Part shown: piece by piece, positions 33,585-41,721 of the stretch | Position numbering within the stretch: position 1 is the first letter of the stretch | How the letters are laid out: each line of letters starts with the position of its first letter | Origin: Dehalococcoidia bacterium | Lineage (GTDB): Bacteria > Chloroflexota > Dehalococcoidia > Bin125 | Length of the DNA: 64,000 nucleotides | Assembly (NCBI GenBank): GCA_022822855.1 | Contig: JAJDYG010000002.1 | Span: 1 to 64,000, forward strand | Reading direction: 5' to 3' | The notes under the pieces: generated by a model | What the model was told of the DNA's origin: nothing | Seen by the model: only the letters and a program-made list of their open reading frames with translations | Databases searched by the model: none | Program-made: the position numbers and the translations under genes

Positions 33585-33988
33585 TGGAAACCATGGTCGA
33601 GCGGCTCGGCGAGCGTCACGACCTTGGCGACATGGTCGTGGGCAGCAAACCCGTCGGCGGGCCGCCCTCCGACTCCACCATCGACGCCCTGCGCAACGGG
33701 GCCGACTTCCTCCTCATCGGAAGCTGCGATTGAGGCAGCTGCACGACGTGGAGTGTCCACGCCTCCGTCCTCTTTGAAGAACTGGGAATCCCGACCGTGA
33801 CCGTCGGCACCTCGGCCTTCACCGGCCTGCTCCAGCTTGAAGCCGAGCAGCGCGGCCTGCCCGAGCTCGACCGCCTGATCGTCCCGCACCCACTCGGCGG
33901 CCTCCGCCCTGAACGCGTCCGCGCCCGAGTCGACGACGGCGTCCTCGACCGCCTCGAAGCCGCCCTGCTCGGCCAGGCGACCTCGTGA
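33446..33988 (+). CDS. UGSC-family selenoprotein, in-frame TGA read as selenocysteine
   Basis: 180 residues if TGA codon 96 (33731-33733) is decoded. The protein reads IGSCD-U-GSCTTWSVH: the motif U-G-S-C after which this family is named. Sequence before (GKPNAR-like ENRKANARLLMETMVERLGE and VVGSKPVGGPPSDSTIDALR) and after (VLFEELGIPTVTVGTSAFTG, RLIVPHPLGGL) the TGA is one continuous family pattern in one frame. The ATG follows AGTGAGGATG. Family role unknown; a redox or selenium-dependent transferase has been suggested only by analogy. The next gene overlaps the stop by 4 bp (GTGA), so they are translated together. Needs SelB/tRNA-Sec from elsewhere in the genome. Confidence 0.9.
33732..33765 (+). 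promoter_or_regulatory. SECIS-like hairpin just after the UGA codon
   Basis: Bases GAGGC (33732-33736, starting inside the TGA) pair with GCCTC (33761-33765), and an apical stem GTGGA/TCCAC (33748-33752, 33756-33760) closes a GTG loop. The loop G is 20 nt past the UGA, within the 16-37 nt usual for bacterial SECIS elements. Found by eye; no folding energy was computed. Confidence 0.6.
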
Positions 33989-35052
33989 CGGCAGCGATGA
34001 CGCCACACGGCCGCGAGGCGGAGCGATTCACACTCCCCTCCGACCCCTTCGACTTCTCCCAGGAGTGCATCCGACGAGGCTGGTCTGATGGACTGCCCCT
34101 CATACCGCCCACCGCCGACCGCGTCGACGCCATGATCGACTCCGCCGACCGCGACCCGCTCGAAGTCCTCGGCGTCCTCGCCCCGCGACAGGGCGAGGCC
34201 ACCGTCCAGGCCGTCGCCGTCAATGCCGTCATGGCCGGCTGCCGATCGCAGCAGTTTCCCATCGTGCTCGCCGCCGTCGAGGCCATCGCCCAGCCGCCCT
34301 TCAACCTCGACGGGATCAACGCCACCACGCATCCTTGCGCCGTCTTCATCCTCGCCTCCGGACCCGCCGCGCGCTCGGCCGGCATCCACGGAGGCTCTGG
34401 CTGCTTCGGCCCCACCTTCCCCTCCAACGCGACGATCGGACGCGCCGTCCGGTTGGTCCAGCTCAACGTTGCCGGCGCGACGCCGGGTCGCGGCGACCGC
34501 GCCACCCAGGGCACGCCGGCCAAGTTCGCCTTCTGCGCCACTGAGCGCGAGGACGCCTCGCCCTGGCCGCCCTTCCAGACCACCCGCGACTTCAACGCCG
34601 AGGACAGCTGCGTCACGACCTGGGCCTGCGAGGGCCCGCACAACATCCAGGACCACGGCAGCAACACCGCCGCCGGCATCCTCCAGACCGTCGCCGGGGC
34701 GATGGGCCAGGCCGGCTCGAACAACATCCTCGGCAAGGGCGAGCCCGTCCTCGCCTTCGGACCCGAACACGCCGAGACCGTCGCCGCCGAAGGCTGGACC
34801 CGCGAGGCAATCCAGGAGTACCTCTGGGAGAACGCCCGCTACCCGGCGAGCAAGCTCAGCCCCGAGTTCCTCGAGTCCGTCAACATCCGCATGGCAGGTG
34901 GCATCCTGCCCACCCACAGCTCCGACGAGTGGCTGCCGATCACCGACAAGCCCGACGAAATCCACATCATCGTCGCCGGAGGTCCCGGCAAACACTCCTG
35001 CTGGATGCCCACCTTCGGAGGCATGACCAGGCCAGTGACCGTGCGTTTGTAG
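33985..35052 (+). CDS. Conserved partner of the UGSC selenoprotein, unknown function
   Basis: 355 residues, GTG start inside a 4-bp overlap. Blocks CIRRGWSDGLPLIPPT, GCFGPTFPSNATIGRAVR, FAFCATEREDASPWPP and HIIVAGGPGKHSCWMPTF look strongly conserved, and there are several Cys (GCRSQQ, GSGCFGP, KHSCWMP) that could interact with a selenocysteine partner. No catalytic family is recognised. From memory, a protein like this accompanies UGSC genes in other genomes. No signal peptide or membrane helices. Probably forms a two-component enzyme with the selenoprotein (inference). Confidence 0.7.
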   Translation: MTAAMTPHGREAERFTLPSDPFDFSQECIRRGWSDGLPLIPPTADRVDAMIDSADRDPLEVLGVLAPRQGEATVQAVAVNAVMAGCRSQQFPIVLAAVEAIAQPPFNLDGINATTHPCAVFILASGPAARSAGIHGGSGCFGPTFPSNATIGRAVRLVQLNVAGATPGRGDRATQGTPAKFAFCATEREDASPWPPFQTTRDFNAEDSCVTTWACEGPHNIQDHGSNTAAGILQTVAGAMGQAGSNNILGKGEPVLAFGPEHAETVAAEGWTREAIQEYLWENARYPASKLSPEFLESVNIRMAGGILPTHSSDEWLPITDKPDEIHIIVAGGPGKHSCWMPTFGGMTRPVTVRL

Positions 35053-35056
35053 TTGC

Positions 35057-36799
35057 TCATAGCAGCTTCCGTGCCTCGTCGAGATCAATCCTGGCGCGAT
35101 GGCCGTGCTTCTCAAGCAAGGAGAGAAGTTGAGCTCCATTGACCAATGTCAGCGGCTTGTCCTTTGAGAAGCTAACGGAATCGGATCCGTAGTCAGCAGT
35201 TGTCACCAGAATTCCGCGGTCTGCTCCTTCATGCATGACGGTGCCGTACAGGTCACGTACGGCGCTTACTCCGACAGTACGCGTGTAGCGCTTCGCTTGG
35301 ATCACGTACTTTCCACCGCGGATAGGATCTGGGTCGAACGCGATCGCGTCCACTCCTCCGTCTCGACTGGCCTGTGTTACTTTGACTTCTCCTCCTTGCG
35401 ATACAAATTCCTTCTCGAAAATCTCGCGAACGAGATGTTCGAAGCTCTCCCAATCCATAGTCGCCAAGTTCGAGTTGCCCGATAGATCGTCGACAATGTC
35501 TTTACCTTCGACGAAGCGGCGGTCTCCCACGTCGAGCCGGAGTATAGGAGGAACGGGTGTGATCGTGGCAAGCTTGGCAGCCGATACGCCCTTTAGAGCC
35601 TTGTAGCACGCCTTAGGGTCAACAGCAGACAGATTCAGTGGGAGAAATTCTTGTCGTTGAGCCTGTACGGACATGATGCAGCGTTCACCGCTCTGGCCAG
35701 TAGCCTGATCTACGCCGTCTACCCATCCATTGAAGACCACGGCATCGAATGCTTCGATCTCATCAGCTTCGTAGAGCTCATGAATCGTGCGAAGTGCAAT
35801 CTGATACAGCACATCTTCATATTGGGTGTCCATCTCCCGTTGGGTCAGGTAGCTTACCTTCAGTTCGTCGCGACTCTGAACATAGGTAACCTTCTTGATG
35901 TTAGGTATCGCTTCCTTCGGAGGTAGCCTGTATTCCACCAAGATGGTCCTCGTGTCGACGTTAAAGCCAAGATCGTAGTCGATAGCCATCCAGTCGGGAT
36001 AGTTTGACGCGTTGAGAACCAGTTCTGCATGTTCCTCAATAGGACGACTATCTTCTCCATCCCAATGTTCATACCTGGTCCGGAGCGCATCGACTAGGGA
36101 GTTTGCCCGCTCTTGTCGCTCATTGTGTTTTCTCTCCAGGATGTCCCACTGCCGTTGCTCCTCCTCAAGGGTTCGCTGCCGATCTGCGTCGAGCCGGTCA
36201 GCTTCGGCATGTGCGGCTTTCCACTTGTCCATTGCCTTATCGTGCGCCTCTTCTGTTTCAGCTTCTTTGCGGGATTTCCTAGAGCTGAGAAGGCGATCGA
36301 GCATGCCGAACTGCGGAGGCTCAATGGTTGGCGGGGTAGAAGAGGGGCGTGTAGCGGAGACGAACCCGATCGGTCGACCAGAGGGTCCCTCATATCTGAT
36401 ATCTGGCGTGCCCTTCGTTGGCTGAACCATTTTGTCGTGGCTCATGAGAGATCCCCACATCACACGGTCGTCGACATCAAGGCTTTGCCGCAGGAGGTGC
36501 CGACAAGCTTCAAGTGCTTGTTCAGCCTCTTTGGTTTCCGCTTCAGCGGATGCGTTTCCCGCAGTTCGGCGGGCCGCACGGCGGTCACGTTCCAGCTGCT
36601 TCTCGTACTTGTCTGTCCACCTGTGGATGAGTGCGTTGAGCTTGTTTTCGAGGACATCAGGATCTTTATCACCCAGTACGCGATGTTCATTGAGGCCGTG
36701 GTGACGGACCTCAATTTGGTAGCCCGTGATACGCCCCGTTGATGTTGTTCGCAAAGTCATTGGTCCAATGTCCAACGGATCGCGTTTCCGGGTAGTCAT
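35057..36799 (-). CDS. Mrr-type restriction endonuclease-like protein with coiled coil
   Basis: 580 residues. The C-terminal ~130 residues are an Mrr_cat PD-(D/E)xK nuclease: SRDGGVDAIAFDPD gives Asp484, and YVIQAKRYTRT gives Gln501-x-Lys503. Residues ~165-240 form a highly charged coiled coil; the N-terminal part (RITGYQIEVRHHGLNEHRVL) is unrecognised. Its DNA is visibly AT-richer than its neighbours and its codon choice differs, suggesting horizontal transfer. It stands alone, with no methyltransferase nearby, so it may be a type IV enzyme cutting modified foreign DNA. Confidence 0.85.
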   Translation of the reverse strand: MTTRKRDPLDIGPMTLRTTSTGRITGYQIEVRHHGLNEHRVLGDKDPDVLENKLNALIHRWTDKYEKQLERDRRAARRTAGNASAEAETKEAEQALEACRHLLRQSLDVDDRVMWGSLMSHDKMVQPTKGTPDIRYEGPSGRPIGFVSATRPSSTPPTIEPPQFGMLDRLLSSRKSRKEAETEEAHDKAMDKWKAAHAEADRLDADRQRTLEEEQRQWDILERKHNERQERANSLVDALRTRYEHWDGEDSRPIEEHAELVLNASNYPDWMAIDYDLGFNVDTRTILVEYRLPPKEAIPNIKKVTYVQSRDELKVSYLTQREMDTQYEDVLYQIALRTIHELYEADEIEAFDAVVFNGWVDGVDQATGQSGERCIMSVQAQRQEFLPLNLSAVDPKACYKALKGVSAAKLATITPVPPILRLDVGDRRFVEGKDIVDDLSGNSNLATMDWESFEHLVREIFEKEFVSQGGEVKVTQASRDGGVDAIAFDPDPIRGGKYVIQAKRYTRTVGVSAVRDLYGTVMHEGADRGILVTTADYGSDSVSFSKDKPLTLVNGAQLLSLLEKHGHRARIDLDEARKLL

Positions 36800-36838
36800 G
36801 TGTTACTCCGCGCAAATGGGCGTGTCCGATTCGCCGCT

Positions 36839-36844
36839 AGGCTA
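36839..36844 (-). promoter_or_regulatory. -10-like box (TAGCCT) of the Mrr-type gene
   Basis: The minus strand reads GCTAGCCTAGCGG, 40 bp before the start codon. Fits the recurrent TANNNT pattern. Confidence 0.35.
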
Positions 36845-36878
36845 GCACCAGCGGGAGGCGACGCTGAAGAAGGTGGAT

Positions 36879-37811
36879 CTAAGGGCCAAACCCCGCCGAC
36901 CGCTCGCCTCGATGAAACTGCGCCAGCTTCACGAACAGATCGTTGAAGATCGCGTCCCGCCGCACATACTGAGCCTCCGCGAAGGCCGCGAGCGGCGCGT
37001 CGTCCGGCTGGGCCACCCATTGCATCGACTGCGAGAGCGCGGGACGCGCCACGCTTCGAGTCGGTACCCACGAGTCGCTGATCACGTAGCCCGTCGCCGA
37101 CAGGTCCCAGATCTCCTTCGACCGCCCCGGATACTGCTCGCTGTGGTCACGGAAGATGTCGCTCAGGTACTCGCCAATCGCTCCCTGCGGTCGCACATAC
37201 GCATCCAATTCGGCTGTGCTGGTCAACAGGTGGGAGGCTGCGCCGTAGCAAGGAATGTGCACCAGCGGCGCGCCGCTCGCGAACACGGTACGAGCGGCGA
37301 TTGGGTCCTGGTAGAGGTTGAACTCCCTGGCGTCATCGCGATGCTGCGGCTGCCCGCCCAGCCAGACGATCACGATCCGTCCGGCGATCGACGGCGCCGA
37401 GTTCAGCGCCGAGGCGATGTTGGTCAGCGCCCCGATCGCGACCACCCACAGCGGCCCCTCGCGCGGCGTCATCGCGCGTTTGATCAGATCGTCCGACGCC
37501 GCATTCGTCACCGACGCCACGTCGTCCGACAGAAACTGATCCGCCCCGCGATGAACCCGCCCGCTGCCATCTACCTCAAGCCGCTCGAGCAGCCGGTGGA
37601 TCTCCGCCTCCGACTCATCCAGCCCTCGCGCGGGAGAGTCGCCCTGGCGCAGGAACAACGTGGCGTAGATCGCCTCCAGTTGCAGCCGATCCTGGGACAG
37701 CAGCGCATGGACGACCGCAAACTGGTCGTCGATCTCGTTCGCCGTGTCCGTGTCGAGCACCATCGGAACCCGTTGCGGGGCCGGCGGCGGAATCAAAACG
37801 TGATGCTGCAT
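36879..37811 (-). CDS. Nucleoside hydrolase (IUNH family)
   Basis: 310 residues. MVLDTDTANEIDDQFAVVHALLS carries the calcium-binding DTDxxxxxDD signature. VAIGALTNIASAL and the Asn/Asp region FNLYQDPIAARTVFAS complete the fold, and a distal Asp (SDSWVPTR region) would close the metal site. It would hydrolyse ribonucleosides to base and ribose. No nucleoside transporter is adjacent. Start chosen at the first ATG; a later ATG at residue 17 is possible. Confidence 0.9.
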   Translation of the reverse strand: MQHHVLIPPPAPQRVPMVLDTDTANEIDDQFAVVHALLSQDRLQLEAIYATLFLRQGDSPARGLDESEAEIHRLLERLEVDGSGRVHRGADQFLSDDVASVTNAASDDLIKRAMTPREGPLWVVAIGALTNIASALNSAPSIAGRIVIVWLGGQPQHRDDAREFNLYQDPIAARTVFASGAPLVHIPCYGAASHLLTSTAELDAYVRPQGAIGEYLSDIFRDHSEQYPGRSKEIWDLSATGYVISDSWVPTRSVARPALSQSMQWVAQPDDAPLAAFAEAQYVRRDAIFNDLFVKLAQFHRGERSAGFGP

Positions 37812-37933
37812 CGCTCCAGCCTACGACCAGCCCGTCCGTCTTCCCCCTCTGTCCTGCTCGATTCCCTCAGCATCTCCCAACACTCTTCAAAGGACATATA
37901 TTCCGATATCATGGTCTTCTAAGGAGTACCCTC

Positions 37934-38275
37934 ATGCCCAACCCATACCACTTCCGAGCCAGAATCGACCGCCTCTGGCGACGCTCCGGGGACCACAACC
38001 CGGGCTACATCCGACTCAAGGCCCTCAACGCCATCGTCCGAGAACTGTATGCCCCAACCGAGCGAGCCCGCCTCAACTACCAGATGCTCATCGCCACCGA
38101 TCCCTACGACGTTGCCCGCCACCAACTCCGAGACCTCTACGACCGCACTGATCCGCCCCGATCCACCTCCCCAATCTCCCTCTGTCCCCCTCTCCCTCTG
38201 GGAGAGGGTTGGGGTGAGGGTCCTCCCGCCCATAGCGAGCAGGAATCGCCCGAGGAAGACGATGACCCCTTGTAA
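37934..38275 (+). CDS. Small protein of unknown function with a repeat-derived C-terminus
   Basis: 113 residues, ATG with AAGGAG 7 bp before it. The first ~75 residues (RARIDRLWRRSGDHNPGYIR to DLYDRTDPPRS) are protein-like and share NPGYI...A...LYA...ARLxY with the gene at 32786. The last ~35 residues (CPPLPLGEGWGEGPP) are the translation of an inserted hairpin repeat at 38185-38220, in frame, replacing the original end. The family is not recognised. ATATT and TATCAT boxes lie just upstream. Confidence 0.6.
   Translation: MPNPYHFRARIDRLWRRSGDHNPGYIRLKALNAIVRELYAPTERARLNYQMLIATDPYDVARHQLRDLYDRTDPPRSTSPISLCPPLPLGEGWGEGPPAHSEQESPEEDDDPL
38185..38220. repeat. REP-like hairpin inside the 37934 gene
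   Basis: TCCCCCTCTCCCTCTGGGAG then AGGGTTGGGGTGAGGG. Its translated form PLPLGEGWGEG is a well-known product of such repeats in many bacterial genomes. It forms the 3' end of the gene. Confidence 0.8.
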
Positions 38276-38397
38276 TCGCCAATCTTCTCTCTTTTTTCCC
38301 GCGCGTTTTTTTTCTCTCGGGAGATCGCCCGCTCCCGGCCGCCCCGTGCCCTACGCTGAACACCGCCCAGCACACAACCCCCAAAGAGAGGTGAGAT

Positions 38398-39234
38398 ATG
38401 AAACACGGCGTGTTCATCTTCGCAACCGACCTGGCAATGGACCCCGTTGAACTGGCAGTCGCCGCAGAGGATCGAGGCTTTGAGTCCTTCTGGGTGCCCG
38501 AGCATGTCCACATGCCGGTCGAGCGGGAGACTCCGTTCCCGCGCTCGGAGGACGGCTCCTTGCCCGACGAGTATCGCCGGATCCACGATCCGTTCGTGGC
38601 GCTCGGCGCGGCCGCAGGCGCGACCTCGGAGATTCGGCTGGGGACGGGCATCTGCCTCGTCACCGAGCACGAACCGATCGCGCTGGCCAAGCAGATCGCA
38701 TCACTCGACTTCATCTCCGGCGGCCGGTTCGAGTTCGGCATCGGCGCCGGCTGGCTGGCCGAGGAGATGGAACCGCTCGGCGTTCGCTTCCAGGACCGCT
38801 GGAAGGTCACCGAGCAGCGCATCGCGGCGATGAAAGAAATGTGGACCCAGGACGAAGCGGAGTACCACTCCGAGTTCGTCGACATCCCCAAGACCTACGT
38901 CATTCCCAAGCCGAAGCAGGATCCGCATCCGCCAATCCTGATCGGCGCGGGCAGCAAGTGGGCCCGTCAGCGGATCGTCGACTGGGCCGACGGCTGGCTG
39001 CCCAACATCACCGCTCCCGGATTCGTCGAGCGCGGCATCCAGGACATCCAGTCCCGAGCGCACGAAGCCGGTCGTGACTTCGACGAGATCTCGATCAACG
39101 TCTTCAACGCGCAGCAGGACGCCATCACCGAATACGAGCGCATGGGAGTCGACCGCTGCATCTTCATGCTGCCGCCGCAGGGGGCGGATGTCGTGGTTCC
39201 GGAGTTGGATCGTCTGGCGGGGCTGATCGCCTAG
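38398..39234 (+). CDS. LLM class F420-dependent oxidoreductase
   Basis: 278 residues, ATG after AGAGGTGAG. MKHGVFIFATDLAMDPVELA and ASLDFISGGRFEFGIGAGWL are typical of the TIGR03619-like F420-dependent branch of luciferase-like enzymes. KPKQDPHPPILIGAGSKWAR and ADGWLPNITAP match the cofactor-side loop. Shorter than the LLM gene at 30958 and of a different subgroup. F420 use is inferred from the subgroup; substrate unknown. Confidence 0.9.
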   Translation: MKHGVFIFATDLAMDPVELAVAAEDRGFESFWVPEHVHMPVERETPFPRSEDGSLPDEYRRIHDPFVALGAAAGATSEIRLGTGICLVTEHEPIALAKQIASLDFISGGRFEFGIGAGWLAEEMEPLGVRFQDRWKVTEQRIAAMKEMWTQDEAEYHSEFVDIPKTYVIPKPKQDPHPPILIGAGSKWARQRIVDWADGWLPNITAPGFVERGIQDIQSRAHEAGRDFDEISINVFNAQQDAITEYERMGVDRCIFMLPPQGADVVVPELDRLAGLIA

Positions 39235-39245
39235 CATTCCAAACG

Positions 39246-39357
39246 CTCCCCCTCTGGGGGAGCTGTCGCGAAGCGACTGAGGGGCCCCGCGGGGCCAGTG
39301 GCAGTAGCGGGCCAGCCCCCTCCGCCCCTACGGGGCACCTCCCCCAAAGGGGGAGGT
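39246..39357. repeat. Pair of inverted two-arm GC hairpin repeats
   Basis: CTCCCCCTCTGGGGGAG plus CTGTCGCGAAGCGACTGAGG on one side (39246-39284), and GCCCCCTCCGCCCCTACGGG plus GCACCTCCCCCAAAGG on the other (39314-39357), facing each other between convergent genes. Probably a bidirectional terminator. Confidence 0.85.
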
Positions 39358-39363
39358 CTTACG

Positions 39364-39852
39364 CTACTTGTAGCGGCGGCCGCGCTGATCGCGCGAGCGC
39401 TCGCCCTGGTACTCGTAGACCGGGACGCCGTAGCCGCATGAGGTCTGAGTGCAGTCGACGCTGATCTCGATCACCTGGCGCTCGGGAGTCGGCATCTCGA
39501 CCGCCCGCAGCGCCTCGGCCTGATCGGCCAGCACCGACTCCTCCAGCGGCTTGGCCACCGCCCGGCCGTAGAGGCGGACGATGGCCGCATCCTCGTCGAA
39601 CGACGTGACCATGATCGTGATCGGACCGCCGGCAGCGGTATGCCGTGCTGTCTCGTTGCCGCTGCCGCGATAGTCGAAGTAGGCGATCGTGTGCTCGTCG
39701 ATGACCTGCAAGTCGGCAGCGCCCTTGGGCGACAGGTTGACCGGGCCTTCGCCGTTGGGACCTTGCCCGAACGAGGGATCGGCCGAGGCGACGAAGAACA
39801 CCTTCGCGTTGCGGATCAGTTCGGCCTGCTCGTCGGTGATGTGATCGATCAT
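39364..39852 (-). CDS. Pyridoxamine 5'-phosphate oxidase family (FMN-binding split-barrel) protein
   Basis: 162 residues from the ATG giving MIDHITDEQAELIRNAKVFF; the open frame further up has no support. VFFVASADPSFGQGPNGEGP, VNLSPKGAADLQVID and YFDYRGSGNETARHTAAGGP match the split-barrel family with PNPOx-like FMN or F420 binding. Members often deplete or reduce flavin-linked substrates. Cys-containing motif IEISVDCTQTSCGYGVP at the C-terminus is characteristic. Lies 10 bp after the unknown gene at 39863-40345, probably in one operon. Confidence 0.85.
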   Translation of the reverse strand: MIDHITDEQAELIRNAKVFFVASADPSFGQGPNGEGPVNLSPKGAADLQVIDEHTIAYFDYRGSGNETARHTAAGGPITIMVTSFDEDAAIVRLYGRAVAKPLEESVLADQAEALRAVEMPTPERQVIEISVDCTQTSCGYGVPVYEYQGERSRDQRGRRYK

Positions 39853-39862
39853 CGGCACGTGA

Positions 39863-40345
39863 CTATCGCTTTCGCTTGCGTCGGTCCTGACGTGTCTGGT
39901 TGGTCTTCCGGTAGGTGCGGCCCAGGAATCGGGCCGCGCCGCGGAAGGTCGACTCGGCCTCCTTCGAGGCCTGCTTGACCAGTGCTTGCGCATCGGGCTG
40001 CTTCGGAGACAGTTCCGCGAGCAGTTCGTTGAAATGCTGATCGTCCGACTCCGCGAGTTGCGCAAACCAAGCGGCCATCGCGCTCGGACCAGCGGTCTGA
40101 AGCTCAAGGAAGACGCCCGTCAGCGCATTGATCGTCTCGTCATTGCCGCGCAGACGCGGCCAGAGCTGTGAGTACGCCTGCGGCTGCGACTGCCTGAACG
40201 GCCCCGCGAGCCAGATCAGGAAGCGCCGCCGGTCCTCGTCCCGGGTGGCCGGAGTCGTCAGCCGCTGCGCAAGCTGCGAGGCCACCTGAGGCGCGGCCGA
40301 TCCGGCGATCACCTTCGCGGCTTGTCGGAGCAGGAAGTGAGACAT
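39863..40345 (-). CDS. Hypothetical protein, helical with basic C-terminus
   Basis: 160 residues starting MSHFLLRQAAKVIAGSAAPQ. Predominantly helical with Leu/Ala heptads and an Arg/Lys-rich end (RKTNQTRQDRRKRKR) that may bind nucleic acid or membrane surface. No family recognised. It is the upstream gene of a two-gene minus-strand unit with the split-barrel flavoprotein; a hairpin repeat lies 50 bp above its start. Confidence 0.6.
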   Translation of the reverse strand: MSHFLLRQAAKVIAGSAAPQVASQLAQRLTTPATRDEDRRRFLIWLAGPFRQSQPQAYSQLWPRLRGNDETINALTGVFLELQTAGPSAMAAWFAQLAESDDQHFNELLAELSPKQPDAQALVKQASKEAESTFRGAARFLGRTYRKTNQTRQDRRKRKR

Positions 40346-40397
40346 GATGTCACGATATCGTCCCTGGCATTCGCAGTTGCTCGCCCAGTTTCCGGGA

Positions 40398-40438
40398 CCC
40401 CCTCTGCCTTTGACATCTCCCCCTGCGAGGGGGAGAGA
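40398..40438. repeat. Two-arm GC hairpin repeat
   Basis: CCCCCTCTGCCTTTGACATC plus TCCCCCTGCGAGGGGGAGA. Reads in the opposite sense to the copy at 28223. Its second arm is imperfect (TGCC-TTTG-ACA). Ends at the stop codon of the TolB-like gene. Confidence 0.85.
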
Positions 40439-41191
40439 TTAGGCTCGCGCGTTCCAGGATGTCCAGGTCGCGCGAGTCAGGCGTCTCAGGTTGCCGTGCT
40501 CGAGCGAGGCGGTGACGATGTCCCAGTTGCCGCCGTCGTGGAGCTGGTAGGCGATGGTGTCGATCTCAAGCGGATGCGGCGATGGAGCACCGGCCGGAGA
40601 GGGCAGGTAGGAGATGTCGGTCATCGATCCGTCGGGGTGGATGATCATCAGCTGCGCCTGCCGGATGAAGACAATGTCGCCGTCGAACTGGATGCAGGGT
40701 GACTCGTCCATCGGATTCTGCGTTCGCTGCCTGAGCCTGCCGCTTTCGACGTCAAGCTCCCAGATCCCTCGCCGGGCAAAGACAATGGTCTTCCCATCGG
40801 CCGACCAATGGGGTTGGTCCGCGTCTCGGAGCACAAGCCGCTCCGCGCCGTCGGGCTCCAGCACGCACAGATCCCGATTGCGCACAAAGGCAAGCTGGTT
40901 GCTCGGCGACCACGTCGGGTGGCTCGAGTCCCGTACCAGGACCCGGCGCTCACTCCCATCCGGCGAAACCGCCTCAATCCGATGGTTCCGCTCAACCGCG
41001 ATCCATTGACCATCCGGCGACCAGGCTGGATCATCCGCCGTCGCGCCGCTGGTCAGCCGAATCGCGTCGCCTCCGGAAGCGGGCATCGTGTACAGGTCCC
41101 AGCCTTCGGCGCGGTTGCTGAGGAAGGCAATCGACTGTCCGTCGGGCGACCAGCTCGGCGACATGCCGTTCTCGGCGGAGATCAGTTCCAT
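40439..41191 (-). CDS. WD40/PD40 beta-propeller (TolB-like) protein
   Basis: 250 residues from the ATG giving MELISAENGMSPSWSPDGQS; a TTG 21 bp upstream is also possible. Repeats of form PxWSPDGQxIAF are visible (SPSWSPDGQSIAFLSNRAEG, DPAWSPDGQWIAVERN, HPTWSPSNQLAFVRN, QPHWSADGKTIVFARRG). These are PD40 blades as in TolB and in DPP-IV-like propellers. No signal peptide, so not a classical TolB. The start lies only 20 bp from that of the divergent NUDIX gene. Confidence 0.82.
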   Translation of the reverse strand: MELISAENGMSPSWSPDGQSIAFLSNRAEGWDLYTMPASGGDAIRLTSGATADDPAWSPDGQWIAVERNHRIEAVSPDGSERRVLVRDSSHPTWSPSNQLAFVRNRDLCVLEPDGAERLVLRDADQPHWSADGKTIVFARRGIWELDVESGRLRQRTQNPMDESPCIQFDGDIVFIRQAQLMIIHPDGSMTDISYLPSPAGAPSPHPLEIDTIAYQLHDGGNWDIVTASLEHGNLRRLTRATWTSWNARA

Positions 41192-41211
41192 GTGCGATAC
41201 GGTACGTGACA

Positions 41212-41721
41212 ATGAATTCCGGGGGCGGTCTCCGACACTTCACAGTGACAACCTTCGTGTCGATGCAGGGTGCGACGCTGCTGCACTGGCACCGTAAAGT
41301 TGGTCTGTGGCTCCCGCCCGGCGGTCACATCGAGCCCAACGAGGATCCATTGCAGGCCGCGCGCCGGGAAGCGCTGGAGGAGACGGACATCGTGGTCGAG
41401 ATCCTGCCCACCTCCCCGTCCTTCGTGTACGACGACCCCCCGCAGCTCTCGCCGCCGGCGACGATCATGGTCGAGCCAATCCGCTCATTCGGCGGAGAGG
41501 ACGCCCACCATCACATCGACATGATCTACTTCTCTCGCCCGACCAACGTCGAGCGGCCTGCGCCGCCGGGTGAATCGTGGCGATGGATCAGTCGGCAACA
41601 ACTGGAGGATGATGCGCCGATGACGCTCGAGGGCGTCTCGGCGCAGATCTCGGAAGACGTGCGAGTGCTGGGAATGGCGGCGATTGATCATGTCGCGAGA
41701 TACGAGGAGACAAGAGCGTGA
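41212..41721 (+). CDS. NUDIX hydrolase
   Basis: 169 residues. GGHIEPNEDPLQAARREALE followed by ETDI gives the full Nudix box Gx5Ex7REUxEExGU. A GTG 6 bp upstream is an alternative start. It is very close to the divergent propeller gene, so promoters must overlap coding sequence. Its stop overlaps serS by 4 bp (GTGA), suggesting that SerS is produced from this transcript. Substrate unknown; perhaps a housecleaning nucleotide pyrophosphatase. Confidence 0.88.
   Translation: MNSGGGLRHFTVTTFVSMQGATLLHWHRKVGLWLPPGGHIEPNEDPLQAARREALEETDIVVEILPTSPSFVYDDPPQLSPPATIMVEPIRSFGGEDAHHHIDMIYFSRPTNVERPAPPGESWRWISRQQLEDDAPMTLEGVSAQISEDVRVLGMAAIDHVARYEETRA

Noticed and set aside
33446..33733. Short 95-residue protein ending at the TGA, as an ordinary gene or pseudogene
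   Set aside because: The same frame continues through the TGA with family-like sequence to 33988, and the TGA sits at the family's Sec position.
33616..35139. 507-codon minus-strand frame over the UGSC partner
   Set aside because: Antisense shadow; the plus-strand frame is coupled and conserved-looking.
36879..37922. 349-codon plus-strand frame over the nucleoside hydrolase
   Set aside because: Antisense shadow; the nucleoside hydrolase signature DTDxxxxxDD is on the minus strand.
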